From a virus: a stretch of 50,383 bases of DNA. How positions within the stretch are numbered: position 1 is the first letter of the stretch; each line of letters opens with the position of its first letter. Positions 34,801 to 44,149 of this stretch are shown here, piece by piece. The DNA lies in the IMG/VR virus record IMGVR_UViG_3300007514_000021, positions 1 through 50,383 of that record. One strand, 5' to 3'. The notes beneath the pieces are model-generated. The model ran no database searches. It was not told where the DNA came from and was given only the letters and a program-made list of their open reading frames with translations. The translations under genes and the position numbers were made by a program.

Positions 34801-36523
34801 TATATGGAAAGTTATAACTCCTACTACTGGATCTGGACTTTCACCTAGTAGTTATGGTGGAAATAATGCTGCACTATACTTTGATGCTGGAACAGGTATA
34901 ACTGTAACTAGCTCAACACCTAATTCACAAGCACACTTTACGTGGGCACTAGCTGATACTGGCGCTGGAGCAGCAACTTATGGTCAAACTGGATCTGAAG
35001 ATGGTCAATATATTAAATCAGTTGTTGTAAATGCAAAAGGTCAAGTAACGGCAGTGACAGCTGATGATTTTGATGATAGATATATGGATCGATCTAATAA
35101 TCAAACAGTAAATGGAATTAAAACGTTTACCTCTACAATAGTAGGATCCATTAATGGATCATCTGCATCTTGTACAGGAAACGCAGCATCAGCTTCAAAT
35201 GCTGCTACATTAGATGGGGTTGATTCAAGTCAATTCTTAAGAAGCGATACTGCAGATAGCTTTACTGGTTCACTTACTATGGGAACACAGAATGCTCTCG
35301 TAGCTTCTGACTATGGTCATGGTGTACATGGACTCTATAACGCAGGTAAATACCATCACGTTTGGGGAAGAAGCACATCAAATACTATGCATGCCTCGGG
35401 TAATAACTTAACAGGATTTTATGGATTAGCATGGGCAGATGCTGCACTGAATAATAAAGCTGGTGGAAATCAATTATTTGTTGTTCAGAATGGAAGTATA
35501 ACAAGTGCATTAGGTACTAATATATGGACATCAGGAATTATTTCAGGTATTGGTTCAGGTATTACGGATCTTAATGGTTCAGAGATAGATACTGGAACGG
35601 TAGCTGCAGCTAGAATAGCAAATTTAGATGCTAGTAAAATTACAACTGGTACACTTGCTGATGCAAGAATACCAAATTTAAATACTAGCAAACTTACCGC
35701 AGGAACACTCCCTGCATCTAGAGGTGGAACAGGATTAACAAGTGTTTCAACTCTATTAAATAGTAATACAACAAAATCTGATGTTGGACTAGGTAATGTA
35801 GATAATACTTCAGTAGCAGATATTAGATCAGGAACAACAGCATCTAATGTAGGTTTAGGTAATGTAACAAACGAAAGTAAAGCTACTATGTTTACTGCAC
35901 CTACATTTACTGGAACAGTTGCTAATTTCACCGTAGGAACAATTACAGGAAGTATTACCGGTAATGCAGGAACAGTCACAAATGGAGTTTATACCACAGG
36001 AAATCAGACAATAGGAGGAACTAAAACATTTAGTTCTGTTTGTAATTTCGCTTCAAGTCAAAGTGCTAATGCAAAATGGCTGAATACGGATAATAATACT
36101 CAAACTAGAATATTATTTACTGTAGCTACATCTGATGGTTCAGGACCAATATATCATAGTGGTGGACTTACTGTTAATTCATCTTCTAATATCTTCTATG
36201 CTACTGATTTTGTCGCATCATCTGATGAAAGATTAAAAATTAAAGTTGGAACTTTAGATAATGCATTAGATAAAATATGTGCATTAGATGGATTCTTATA
36301 TACTTGGAATGATAAAGCTGAATCAGAAGATAAAGAAACAGTTCAAGTTGGTATAAGCGCACAACAAGTCCAAGAAGTTTTACCAGAAGCAGTAGATGAA
36401 GGTGATAATGGATATCTAGGAGTTAAGTACGATAAACTAGTTCCATTATTAATAGAATCAATAAAAGAATTAAAATCCGAAGTCGAAGAACTAAAAAGTA
36501 TAAATAGTAAGGATAAAGGTTAA
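31898..36523 (+). CDS. Long tail fibre with C-terminal S74 self-cleaving chaperone
   Basis: A 1541-aa protein. The N-terminal part has an attachment-like start (TRVIKTDTFEGWRQKSNEVS) and a TGGFSGKILWINTNKA-type module. Many LGT-x-AAxxELDxxLG helical/beta repeats follow, then DLTVGGDITITGNLDVNGTT and NTTSLEVDDTIILMG shared with the other fibres. A shaft segment has VDNTSVADIRSGTTASNVGL. The last about 101 residues form a peptidase S74 intramolecular chaperone (SSDERLK start at about 1441, VQVGISAQQVQEVLPEAVDE, LVPLLIESIKELK), which trimerises the fibre and is expected to cleave just before the Ser. Likely a major adhesin. Confidence 0.9.
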   Translation: MANNETRVIKTDTFEGWRQKSNEVSFELGDVDQLDSRILDKTYTYTASAGDALFTGTDTGSKTLRFEEAPETVTDMLHVVIFTGSPTIPSNFVAGATATQTGGFSGKILWINTNKAAFSTVSGTFNAGENLTVSGQSIAHANLVRTVSESVAVGYVRVKQGGTEQTQTQVQAGFHVPNLAYTITLTGSPAVLATFSEGATVYQGSVGSETFTGTILKTTTSNVYLKTYTGSFSASVMLKQSETSGDRILAANLSSGVSVDASYGTIVELHTLATGSQAILVISNDAVDAINEVQDDVGDITALGTTDKADVVTAVNELETGIRGSSSSLISAGLTTTGNDLLAAVNEHDAELGTISAAAMGTTASTVGPAILELETEIDVLNARVEPTQAFAGTFSSSTVMDALNEHEGDIGNMTLTGLAASDLSAGLREIRVDIGDVGNSGATLTTGTNIVATDLTAAVVELDSTLGTGVISGSGTEAVGAANITTAVNLLNTALGDSDSYNDGTYGANTVAGTLDLLQAGMIANDTEIADRLRLNLDTTTQTLTGTNRTIQIGDGTDAVTLDFANNAVLDISDGTLLVSAAGGIANFGSAFLNLDANLSTGMGLQVDRDHITQFGTMTNHDVRLQWNEAIAHNGSSLVNPEEAWQLIGMETDGTTNTTSIVTRYNAFNLIANNTESGINVTWDATNENFDFDVNDFSITLTGDVTGTATITNLANQNLITTIANNSVDLGAHTTGNYIATIAGTANEITVSGSGSETAAVTLALPDDVTIGNDLTVTDYTRTAGLRVATSGSDPGDGNAIISNDLTVGGDITITGNLDVNGTTTTLNTTSLEVDDTIILMGASNSYPSSGGFGIETRPFTGQTNPHANAAAGVAGTHSLVYNFATDRWEADGSLVLSEATLGTAEVAITNSSGTDLTGDGNMELSGTRRLHFREGTGIELDNGDVGITGNDIDIPITNSDRGSSQNIWKVITPTTGSGLSPSSYGGNNAALYFDAGTGITVTSSTPNSQAHFTWALADTGAGAATYGQTGSEDGQYIKSVVVNAKGQVTAVTADDFDDRYMDRSNNQTVNGIKTFTSTIVGSINGSSASCTGNAASASNAATLDGVDSSQFLRSDTADSFTGSLTMGTQNALVASDYGHGVHGLYNAGKYHHVWGRSTSNTMHASGNNLTGFYGLAWADAALNNKAGGNQLFVVQNGSITSALGTNIWTSGIISGIGSGITDLNGSEIDTGTVAAARIANLDASKITTGTLADARIPNLNTSKLTAGTLPASRGGTGLTSVSTLLNSNTTKSDVGLGNVDNTSVADIRSGTTASNVGLGNVTNESKATMFTAPTFTGTVANFTVGTITGSITGNAGTVTNGVYTTGNQTIGGTKTFSSVCNFASSQSANAKWLNTDNNTQTRILFTVATSDGSGPIYHSGGLTVNSSSNIFYATDFVASSDERLKIKVGTLDNALDKICALDGFLYTWNDKAESEDKETVQVGISAQQVQEVLPEAVDEGDNGYLGVKYDKLVPLLIESIKELKSEVEELKSINSKDKG
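36499..36506 (+). promoter_or_regulatory. Late promoter candidate for the 36523 gene
   Basis: TATAAATA in the last codons of the S74 fibre, 16 nt before the ATG at 36523, leaving a leader of about 10 nt. Confidence 0.55.
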
Positions 36524-36855
36524 TGGCGATAATATCTAATTTAACGGTTGATCAAGGAAGTACTTTCTCGGCTAGTGTTGATATAACAGACACAGAAGAT
36601 AATATACTTACATTAACAGGTTATACTGTAGCAGGACAAATAAGAAAGACTTATGACTCTACTACATCTGTAGCTTTTTCAGCTAGTGTATCGAATGCAA
36701 CACAAGGTGAAATAACTATAGCATTAACGCCAGTACAGACCAATGCTCTAGTAGCTGGAAGATATGTATATGATGTTGAGATAACAAGTTCAGGAGGAAC
36801 TGTTACTAGAGTTTTAGAAGGACAATTAGAAGTTACACCTGGAGTGACACGATAA
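36523..36855 (+). CDS. Small beta-sandwich virion protein (110 aa)
   Basis: It begins ISNLTVDQGSTFSASVDI and has alternating Thr/Ser/Val strands with SVAFSASVSNATQGEITIAL and LVAGRYVYDVEI, a pattern seen in BppU-like N-terminal/Ig-like domains of phage structural proteins. No signal peptide. TAATG overlaps on both sides place it in the fibre transcription unit. It may be a fibre cap or collar; the fold is inferred from strand pattern only. Confidence 0.7.
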   Translation: MAIISNLTVDQGSTFSASVDITDTEDNILTLTGYTVAGQIRKTYDSTTSVAFSASVSNATQGEITIALTPVQTNALVAGRYVYDVEITSSGGTVTRVLEGQLEVTPGVTR

Positions 36856-37103
36856 TGGCAAACTTAAAATCCAAAGTTAAAACGACTGGAAAATTAAAAG
36901 GGAAAGCTCGATCTCAAAAGGAAATTGTTGCTCAAGCCGTAGGTATAGGATCTTTTAATGTAAGCATTGGGGATTTAAATAATGTAGATGTGTCAGGTCA
37001 AACTGACGGAGCTATGATGATCTTCGATGGTGATTCTGGTAACTACGAAATGAAAACAAATATTGAGAACGAAAATCTCAGCATTAACTCAGGACAATAC
37101 TAA
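36855..37103 (+). CDS. Small fibre-associated linker protein (82 aa)
   Basis: The N-terminus is very basic (ANLKSKVKTTGKLKGKARSQ); then GIGSFNVSIGDLNNVDVSGQ and GAMMIFDGDSGNYEMK form short beta segments like those at fibre N-termini (GDLNNVDxSGxxDGAMxxFD). It probably connects or decorates the next fibre, whose ATG overlaps this stop. No further function can be read. Confidence 0.7.
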   Translation: MANLKSKVKTTGKLKGKARSQKEIVAQAVGIGSFNVSIGDLNNVDVSGQTDGAMMIFDGDSGNYEMKTNIENENLSINSGQY

Positions 37104-38905
37104 TGGCAGAACTAACAAGAATTAAAATTTTAACGACCGGTGCCACAACAACGGCTCCGGCGAATATATACACCGGTGAATTAGCATATTCATATGTTGC
37201 CGGTACACAATCAAACAATGGTGATAGATTATACATTGGTACTGGTACGGAAAACCCGTACGCTCCTAGTGTAGATGTTATAGGTGGTAAATATTTTACC
37301 ACGATGCTCGACCACGTTCATGGTACAACTACAGCATCGAGCGCTCTAATTACAGATGCTAATTCGCATGTAAGCGCAGTAAATACAGCAGCTCTTAAAA
37401 TTGCAGCAACAGGTTCTCTTGGTGGTGCAGTTGCAATTGATACTATACTTGATGAAGATAATATGGCATCTGATGATGCTACTGGACTTGCTACTCAACA
37501 GTCAATTAAGGCTTATGTTGACGCTCAAGTCACAGCTCAAGACCTAGATTTTCAAGGTGATTCAGGCGGTGCATTAAATATTGATCTGGATTCAGAAGTA
37601 TTAACTATTTCTGGTGATACAGGAATAAGTACTGTTGGATCTGGTAATACAATCGAGATTGATCTTGATGATACAGCCGTAACACCAGGATCATATGGAT
37701 CTCAAACAGCTATACCAACATTTACAGTTGATCAACAAGGTAGATTAACAGCTGCTGGTACAGTAACGGTTGCTACTACTCTTACAGTAGATGGTGATTC
37801 CGGAACTCAAGACGTAAATCTATTAGCAGATGATCTACAAGTATTAGGTACATCAGGTGAAGTTGATACTGCAGTAACTAAAGTAGGTACTGATGTTAAA
37901 GTTACGGTTGGTTTACCAGCCGCAGTAACAATTACTGATTCATTAGTAGTTGATAATATTGAAATTGGCTTAAATGCAGATGGAACCATATCTACCGCAA
38001 CAGGTGATCTTACATTATCACCAGATGGTAATAGTGACGTTGTCGTAGATGCTGATACATTTACAGTAACTGCTGGTGAAGCAGAATCTGCCCTAATTAA
38101 AATAATAGCTGATGAATCAGACGATGCTGGAGATGAATGGCACGTTCTAAATAATGCAGCAGATAACGTATTATCATTTGGTAATGATATTAATACTGCT
38201 GGAACTGCAGTAACTCATTTATCTATTACACCTAACGCAACCGTAGCAAATTCAACGACAGCAGTAGCTGGTCATTTAACAGTTGGTAATAAACTAACAG
38301 TTTCTGGTGATTTACAAGTTGACGGTACTACCGTAACAGTTAATACTGATCAGGTAACATTAGATGATCCAATTATGACCTTAGGTGGTGATACTGCTCC
38401 AGGTTCGGATCTTAATAAAGACTTAGGTATATTAGGTAGATGGCATAACGGTTCAGCAGCAAAAACAGCGTTCTTTGGATTCGACGATTCAACAGGAAGA
38501 TTTACATTCGTACCAGATGCTACAGAAACCAATGCAGTTATCTCTGGTTCTACTGGTGATATAGACATAGCCGGTGCTTATATTGATAATATTCAAATTG
38601 GTGTCACTGGTGCAAACGAAATTGATACCTCAACTGGTAATCTAACTATAGATTCAACTGGTGGTCTAGTAACGGTTGATGATGACTTAACCGTAACGGG
38701 AACAGTCACATTAACAAACGATTTAGCAGTTCCACAAGGTGGTACTGGAGTATCATCATTCACAGATAATGGTGTACTTTATGGAGATGGTGCTAATGCA
38801 TTAGATGTTACGGCAGCTTCAACCGCAGCAGGTGCAGTACTTCAAACTGCAGCTTCAGGTGGAGTGCCAGCATTTTCAAATATTATTGATGGCGGAACCT
38901 ATTAA
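37103..38905 (+). CDS. Tail fibre protein (600 aa)
   Basis: It starts AELTRIKILTTGATTTAPAN and GELAYSYVAGTQSNNGDRLY, a common phage fibre N-terminus. Beta repeats then dominate (LDSEVLTISGDTGISTVGSG, TFTVDQQGRLTAAGTVTVAT). A shared domain LTVSGDLQVDGTTVTVNTDQ plus VTLDDPIMTLGGDT resembles those in the fibres at 31898, 38998 and 46041. No S74 domain; it ends with AAASGG-like segments and an Ile-Ile-Asp-Gly-Gly tail. Receptor binding may be provided by another subunit. Confidence 0.85.
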   Translation: MAELTRIKILTTGATTTAPANIYTGELAYSYVAGTQSNNGDRLYIGTGTENPYAPSVDVIGGKYFTTMLDHVHGTTTASSALITDANSHVSAVNTAALKIAATGSLGGAVAIDTILDEDNMASDDATGLATQQSIKAYVDAQVTAQDLDFQGDSGGALNIDLDSEVLTISGDTGISTVGSGNTIEIDLDDTAVTPGSYGSQTAIPTFTVDQQGRLTAAGTVTVATTLTVDGDSGTQDVNLLADDLQVLGTSGEVDTAVTKVGTDVKVTVGLPAAVTITDSLVVDNIEIGLNADGTISTATGDLTLSPDGNSDVVVDADTFTVTAGEAESALIKIIADESDDAGDEWHVLNNAADNVLSFGNDINTAGTAVTHLSITPNATVANSTTAVAGHLTVGNKLTVSGDLQVDGTTVTVNTDQVTLDDPIMTLGGDTAPGSDLNKDLGILGRWHNGSAAKTAFFGFDDSTGRFTFVPDATETNAVISGSTGDIDIAGAYIDNIQIGVTGANEIDTSTGNLTIDSTGGLVTVDDDLTVTGTVTLTNDLAVPQGGTGVSSFTDNGVLYGDGANALDVTAASTAAGAVLQTAASGGVPAFSNIIDGGTY

Positions 38906-38909
38906 TCGT

Positions 38910-38943
38910 TATAAATAACTATATTAATTCAGTATATACTGAA
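38910..38943 (+). promoter_or_regulatory. Late promoter with palindromic leader
   Basis: TATAAATA (38910-38917) lies about 80 nt before the TTG start at 38998. A perfect 16-bp palindrome TTCAGTATATACTGAA (38928-38943) lies just after the expected start site and may be a 5' hairpin or protein site. The 92-nt gap holds nothing else apart from TAGGAG at 38986-38991. Confidence 0.75.
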
Positions 38944-38997
38944 GCGAAGTAAAATATTAAATTCTCTATATAGAGGTTGAACAAATAGGAGCCAAAA

Positions 38998-41900
38998 TTG
39001 GCACGCGTAACGAATATTAAATTAAGGCGTTCAGCTACAGCTAGCGCCGTACCAACAACATCCCAATTAGATTTAGGTGAGATAGCCCTTAATACCTACG
39101 ATGGTAAGGCCTACATGAAGAAAGATGTAGGTGGTACTCAATCTGTAGTTCAAATTGGTTCATCAGAGGCAGTTTCTGCCGACATTCTTAAAGAATATCA
39201 ATACGATGGTTCCGATGGAACCAGTGGCAATACTGTATTCTCAGGTGCCGATAATAGTTCAAATACTCTAAAATATACAGTAGGTGCTCTTCAAGTATAC
39301 CTCAATGGTGTATTATTACAACCCACAACAGACTATACTGCTGCAAATGGTAATTCTATAACTCTTGTTAATGCAGCAGCTAATGGTGATTTACTTCAAG
39401 TTATAGCATGGTTTAAATCAATTGGTACTGGAGCAGATACAGTACAACAATTAACAGGTGTAGATGGTAGTGAAACAGAATTTACTCTTGCTACTAATCC
39501 TATTAATGAAAATCAAACTACTATATTCATAAATGGTGTATATCAAAATAAAACAACCTATTCTGTAGCTGGAACTACTCTTACATTTTCAAGTGCACCA
39601 GCAAATGGTGCAACAGTCGAGGTCGTAACTCATTCTTCTAATTTAGTTGTTGATACTACTGTAGCAGATCTTACTATTAGTGGTACAATGACAGCCAACG
39701 CATTTGTTGGAGATTTGACAGGTGATGTTACTGGAACAGTTTCAAGTTTATCTAATTTAAGTACTTCTAATCTATCAGAAGGTTCTAATCTTTATTATAC
39801 CAATGCTAGAGCAGATGCTCGAATAGCTGCGGCTGATACTGATGATCTATCTGAAGGTTCTAGTAATTTATATCATACATCAGAAAGAGTAGATGATAGA
39901 GTTAATGCTCTAATTGTTGCCGGATCAAATATAACTAAAACTTATGATGATGCCGCTGGAACATTAACTCTAGCCTCTACACAATTAACAACAGAACAGG
40001 TTCAAGATGTTGTTGGTGCTATGTTCACTAGCAATACAGAAACAAGAGGTTCTCTTACCTATGATGATAGTGATGGAACAATAGATTTAGTCGTCGATGA
40101 TATGACGGCTAATACAACTTATTCGGCCGGCACAGGACTAGCATTATCTAGTACTACATTTAGTTTATCTCATTTAGGACTTGAAGCTCTTTCTGATCCT
40201 AATGCTGATAGAATATTCTTTTGGGATGATTCAGCTGGAGCAGCTAAATTCTTAACACTTGGTACTGGACTTAGTATAACCGGTACAACACTTGCCGGAT
40301 CCGCATTATATACGGACGCGGACGCGCGAGGCGCAATAAGTGTTACAGATTCTGGTGGTGATGGTTCATTAGCTTACAATAGTTCAACAGGAGTAATTAC
40401 ATACACTGGTCCAAGTGCTGCAGAAGTAAGAGCACATATAAGTGTAACAGATTCTGGTGGTGATGGTTCATTAGCATATTCAAATGGCGTTATTACATAC
40501 ACAGGCCCGAGCGCGGCCGAGGTTCGAGCGCACATAAGCGCGGGCACGGGCGTAGCAATATCTAATGGAGCAATCTCTATTGGACAAGCAGTAGCCACAA
40601 GTTCAGATGTAACGTTTAATGATTTAACAGTTAGTGGAGATTTAATTGTTAGTGGAGATACTACTACAGTTAATACAGCTACATTGGCCGTAGAAGATCC
40701 TTTAATATCAATGGCAACAGGAAATAATTCTGCAGATGCAGTAGATATAGGGTTTTATGGATTATATGATACATCAGGTTCTCAAGATTTATACGGTGGT
40801 TTATTTAGAGATGCATCAGATTCTGGTAAGTGGAAATTATTTAAAGATAATCAAGCAGTTCCAACTACTACAGTTAATACCTCAGGAACTGGTTATGCAA
40901 CAGGAACATTAGTTGCTAACCTTGAAGGTAATGTTACTGGTAACGTAACTGGAAATACATCTGGAAGTTCTGGAAGTACAACAGGAAACGCAGCAACAGC
41001 TACAGCATTACAAAATGCAAGAACTATTGGTGGAACATCCTTTGATGGTACAGCAAATATTGCGGTAGCTCTAGCATCTACTGCTACTACATTAGCTACA
41101 GCTAGAACTATTGGTGGAACTTCTTTTGATGGATCAGCAAATATAGCAGTAGCTTTATCGGCAACTGCAACTGCTCTTGCCACAGCAAGAACAATTGGTG
41201 GAGTATCATTTGATGGTACAGCTAATATTAATCTACCTGGGGTTAATGCTTCAGGTACACAAGATACTTCTGGGAATGCTGCTACTGCTACAACTGCAGG
41301 AACAGTTACTACAGCAGCTCAAACTGCTATAACTTCTCTTGGATCATTAACTGGATTAGATGTTAATGGTGCAGTTACTATAAATGATAACCTTTCATTA
41401 GATGGTTCAAATAAAGAATTAAGATTTTATGAAGGATCTAATTATGTTGGCTTCGAAGCTCCTGCTCTATCGGCAGATCAAATATGGGTATTACCTTCGG
41501 CTGATGGTTCAAGTGGTCATGCACTTAAGACAGATGGTTCTGGAAACTTAAGTTGGGGAACCGCTGGTGGTAATGCATTCGAAACAGTTGCAGTATCAGG
41601 TCAATCAAATATCGTAGCAGATTCTACAACAGATACCCTTACATTTGCAGCTGGAACAGGAATAACATTAACAACAGCGGCAGGTTCAGATACACTTACA
41701 ATAACAAACTCTGCTACTGGCGATAATGCATTTAAAACAATTGCAGTATCAGGTCAATCAAGCGTAGTAGCTGATGCCACTGATGATACATTAACTCTTG
41801 TTGCTGGTACTGGTATGACTATTACCACAGATGCTAGTGCAGATTCAATTACACTTACTGCTGGAACTGCAGTTAATCCTTTTAATACTGATTTATTTAC

Positions 41901-42729
41901 TACTGCAAATGCTTCAACAACTCAATTTACTGTAAGCCAAGAGCCAGCCGATGAAGATTCTATGCTGGTATTCATTGAAGGTGTATATCAAAATAAAAAT
42001 TCATATGTTCAATCAGGAACAACAGTAACATTAGATACTGCTCCGGCCAGCGGTCAAGAAGTTGTTATACATACAATCTCAACTGGAGTAACGGGAGTAG
42101 GACATACTAGTGATCAATTTACAGCCAATGGTTCGACCGCAGCTTATACTCTATCGGTTAATCCTTTAAGCGAAGATAATTGTTTTGTATTCTTTGATGG
42201 TGTATATCAGAATAAATCTACATTTACTACATCAGGAACTACAATAACATTTGATGCTAATGTAACTGCAAATACAGCAATTGAGGTTATAATACCAACA
42301 GTTACTGAACTTAGTGTTCCTGCAGATGATTCAGTATCTCCGGGTAAACTTTCTACCGGTGGTCCTACATGGAATACAGATGGTCAAGTCACTATTGATT
42401 CTGATCTTTCAATAGGAATGACCGTAACTTCTGTTAGTTCTGGAAGTGCTACAACAATTTGTTCTCTTGCTGCAGCAACATATAGATCAGCTAAATTAGA
42501 AATATCTATTAAGGATGCAACTGCAGGAGAATATGAATCAACTGAGGTTCTTATGGTTCATAATGGATCTACAGCATCAATAACAGAATATGCTCAAATA
42601 TATACTGGTTCTGCTGCATTAGGAACTATTTCAGCCACTATTTCTGGTGGTAATGTTCTTATTCAATATACAAGGACTGGATCAAATACACACGCTATCA
42701 AGACAAAACATTCTGCGATCAAAGTTTAA
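38998..42729 (+). CDS. Long tail fibre protein (1243 aa), TTG start
   Basis: TTG 38998 has TAGGAG 6 nt upstream, and the product ARVTNIKLRRSATASAVPTT plus LDLGEIALNTYDGKAYMKKD is a standard fibre N-terminus. Four copies of a beta module (e.g. FTLATNPINENQTTIFINGV...TYSVAGTTLTFSSAPANGAT) lie near residues 60-145, 150-210, 960-1020 and 1040-1100. Shaft motifs include SNLSTSNLSEGSNLYYTNAR. A 34/32-aa tandem repeat (40336-40533) contains TGPSAAEVRAHIS twice. TARTIGGTSFDG-type repeats follow. Likely the main lateral fibre. Confidence 0.88.
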   Translation: MARVTNIKLRRSATASAVPTTSQLDLGEIALNTYDGKAYMKKDVGGTQSVVQIGSSEAVSADILKEYQYDGSDGTSGNTVFSGADNSSNTLKYTVGALQVYLNGVLLQPTTDYTAANGNSITLVNAAANGDLLQVIAWFKSIGTGADTVQQLTGVDGSETEFTLATNPINENQTTIFINGVYQNKTTYSVAGTTLTFSSAPANGATVEVVTHSSNLVVDTTVADLTISGTMTANAFVGDLTGDVTGTVSSLSNLSTSNLSEGSNLYYTNARADARIAAADTDDLSEGSSNLYHTSERVDDRVNALIVAGSNITKTYDDAAGTLTLASTQLTTEQVQDVVGAMFTSNTETRGSLTYDDSDGTIDLVVDDMTANTTYSAGTGLALSSTTFSLSHLGLEALSDPNADRIFFWDDSAGAAKFLTLGTGLSITGTTLAGSALYTDADARGAISVTDSGGDGSLAYNSSTGVITYTGPSAAEVRAHISVTDSGGDGSLAYSNGVITYTGPSAAEVRAHISAGTGVAISNGAISIGQAVATSSDVTFNDLTVSGDLIVSGDTTTVNTATLAVEDPLISMATGNNSADAVDIGFYGLYDTSGSQDLYGGLFRDASDSGKWKLFKDNQAVPTTTVNTSGTGYATGTLVANLEGNVTGNVTGNTSGSSGSTTGNAATATALQNARTIGGTSFDGTANIAVALASTATTLATARTIGGTSFDGSANIAVALSATATALATARTIGGVSFDGTANINLPGVNASGTQDTSGNAATATTAGTVTTAAQTAITSLGSLTGLDVNGAVTINDNLSLDGSNKELRFYEGSNYVGFEAPALSADQIWVLPSADGSSGHALKTDGSGNLSWGTAGGNAFETVAVSGQSNIVADSTTDTLTFAAGTGITLTTAAGSDTLTITNSATGDNAFKTIAVSGQSSVVADATDDTLTLVAGTGMTITTDASADSITLTAGTAVNPFNTDLFTTANASTTQFTVSQEPADEDSMLVFIEGVYQNKNSYVQSGTTVTLDTAPASGQEVVIHTISTGVTGVGHTSDQFTANGSTAAYTLSVNPLSEDNCFVFFDGVYQNKSTFTTSGTTITFDANVTANTAIEVIIPTVTELSVPADDSVSPGKLSTGGPTWNTDGQVTIDSDLSIGMTVTSVSSGSATTICSLAAATYRSAKLEISIKDATAGEYESTEVLMVHNGSTASITEYAQIYTGSAALGTISATISGGNVLIQYTRTGSNTHAIKTKHSAIKV
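40336..40533 (+). repeat. Tandem 34/32-aa fibre repeat with recoded second copy
   Basis: Unit 1 (40336-40437) and unit 2 (40438-40533) encode nearly the same ISVTDSGGDGSLAY...GVITYTGPSAAEVRAH peptide. The PSAAEVR segment is CCAAGTGCTGCAGAAGTAAG in unit 1 and CCGAGCGCGGCCGAGGTTCG in unit 2: same protein, different codons. Confidence 0.9.
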
Positions 42730-42733
42730 TTTA

Positions 42734-42753
42734 TATAAATAGAGATATAAATA
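42734..42753 (+). promoter_or_regulatory. Two tandem late promoters
   Basis: TATAAATA at 42734-42741 and again at 42746-42753, 12 bp apart, upstream of the gene at 42781 (leader about 25-40 nt). GGAGAG follows at 42765-42770. Confidence 0.8.
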
Positions 42754-42780
42754 ATAAACCTGGTTGGAGAGTGAAAACCA

Positions 42781-43767
42781 ATGGCAGATAAAAATTTCAT
42801 AGTAAAGAATGGATTAACTGTAGGAAGTACAGAACGTATTTCTTCTGCAGGCGTGATCACGGGTACCGCAGCTACTCAGTCAGTAGGAAATAGTTCAACA
42901 TTATTAGCTACTACGGCTTATGTTCGTGGAGAAATCGATGCGCTTATTGATTCTGCTCCTGGAACACTTAACACTCTAGACGAATTAGCAACTGCTCTTG
43001 GTGACGATGCTAATTTTAGTACAACAATTACAAATAGTATTGCAACAAAACTACCTCTAGCAGGTGGCACAATGACAGGAGCATTAGTACTTAATGCGGC
43101 CTTGCAAGGTGGTGCAAGTAATTTTGACATATATCAAACTACTTCAGATGGTTCAGATAATAGAAGAACTAGAATTGGTGGTGGTGGTGATGTATCTCAA
43201 GGTCGTGGAGCATTTATCGAATTACATGGAAACGAACATTCAAATACTGGTGATTTAATTCTTAATGCTGGTGATGTATCTGGTGGCGATATTCTTTTCA
43301 AAACTGACAATACAACTAGGGTTTTTGTAGATCGTGATGGAAAGGTGCTGGTAGGTCAAACTTCAGCAGGAACAAACGGAACGTTACAAGTTACGGGTGG
43401 TATTGGATTAACAGGGACCTCCGTAATCCGTCTTCAGTCCAATGCAGATGATTCAAATTCATTAAAATATTTTGGTCATCAATTTGTAGCTGGACAAAAT
43501 AATTCACATCAATACGGTTATTCGGGTGGTGGATTAGTAGCCTCTGTATCTCCAAATAATGCTGCAATTACGCTAGATGTTGGGGCAGTCAACACATCAG
43601 GTCATAGACTTAAAGTTATCAATGCCGGGAATGGTATAGATGGTTCTTTGCAATACTTGGACGGAAGTACCGTTAGATTCCATGTAGATAGCACAACAGG
43701 AATAATTAAAGAAAACAGTATACCAGTAAGATCGAGGGCTATAGCAATGGCCATGGTTTTCGGATAA
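42781..43767 (+). CDS. Tail fibre protein (328 aa)
   Basis: It begins ADKNFIVKNGLTVGSTERIS, then TQSVGNSSTLLATTAYVRGE and IDALIDSAPGTLNTLDELAT with LPLAGGTMTGALVL, a very common phage fibre shaft block. The distal part is beta-rich (TRIGGGGDVSQGRGAFIELH, VFVDRDGKVLVGQTSAGTNG). It ends in a short Arg/Met-rich tail (VRSRAIAMAMVFG) that may be a trimer end. Small virion partners follow. Probably one of the side or tip fibres. Confidence 0.82.
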   Translation: MADKNFIVKNGLTVGSTERISSAGVITGTAATQSVGNSSTLLATTAYVRGEIDALIDSAPGTLNTLDELATALGDDANFSTTITNSIATKLPLAGGTMTGALVLNAALQGGASNFDIYQTTSDGSDNRRTRIGGGGDVSQGRGAFIELHGNEHSNTGDLILNAGDVSGGDILFKTDNTTRVFVDRDGKVLVGQTSAGTNGTLQVTGGIGLTGTSVIRLQSNADDSNSLKYFGHQFVAGQNNSHQYGYSGGGLVASVSPNNAAITLDVGAVNTSGHRLKVINAGNGIDGSLQYLDGSTVRFHVDSTTGIIKENSIPVRSRAIAMAMVFG

Positions 43768-43785
43768 TAATGGGAGAAATAAAAA

Positions 43786-44148
43786 ATGGCAACACCAAAT
43801 TTAGTAAATGTAGCAACAATTAATGGATTTACAGTTAATGGAGCTGTTACAACATCTGATACAGATATAGTAACTGTACCTTCAGATTATATCTATAAAA
43901 TTAATACTATTATTATTACTAATATTGATGGTACAAATGCACAAAGTGTTACTTTAAAAGTAAGTACCGATGGTGCTACTACATATCATAATATAACTAG
44001 CACAGTATCAGTACCAGCTGATGCAGTATTGGTAGCAATCGACAGAAATAGTTCATTTTATTTAGATGAAACTGATAGATTAAGAATTAGCTGTGGAGCT
44101 AATAGTGATCTTACATATCTAGTTTCAGGCGAAAAAATGACAGATTAA
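43786..44148 (+). CDS. Small fibre-locus virion protein (120 aa)
   Basis: The product starts ATPNLVNVATINGFTVNGAV and is beta-rich (YKINTIIITNIDGTNAQSVT, LKVSTDGATTYHNITSTV). It resembles small virion proteins that accompany fibre genes in marine phages and may cap or decorate fibres. No enzymatic motif. GGGAGA lies about 12 nt upstream of the ATG. Confidence 0.7.
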   Translation: MATPNLVNVATINGFTVNGAVTTSDTDIVTVPSDYIYKINTIIITNIDGTNAQSVTLKVSTDGATTYHNITSTVSVPADAVLVAIDRNSSFYLDETDRLRISCGANSDLTYLVSGEKMTD

Positions 44149-44149
44149 C

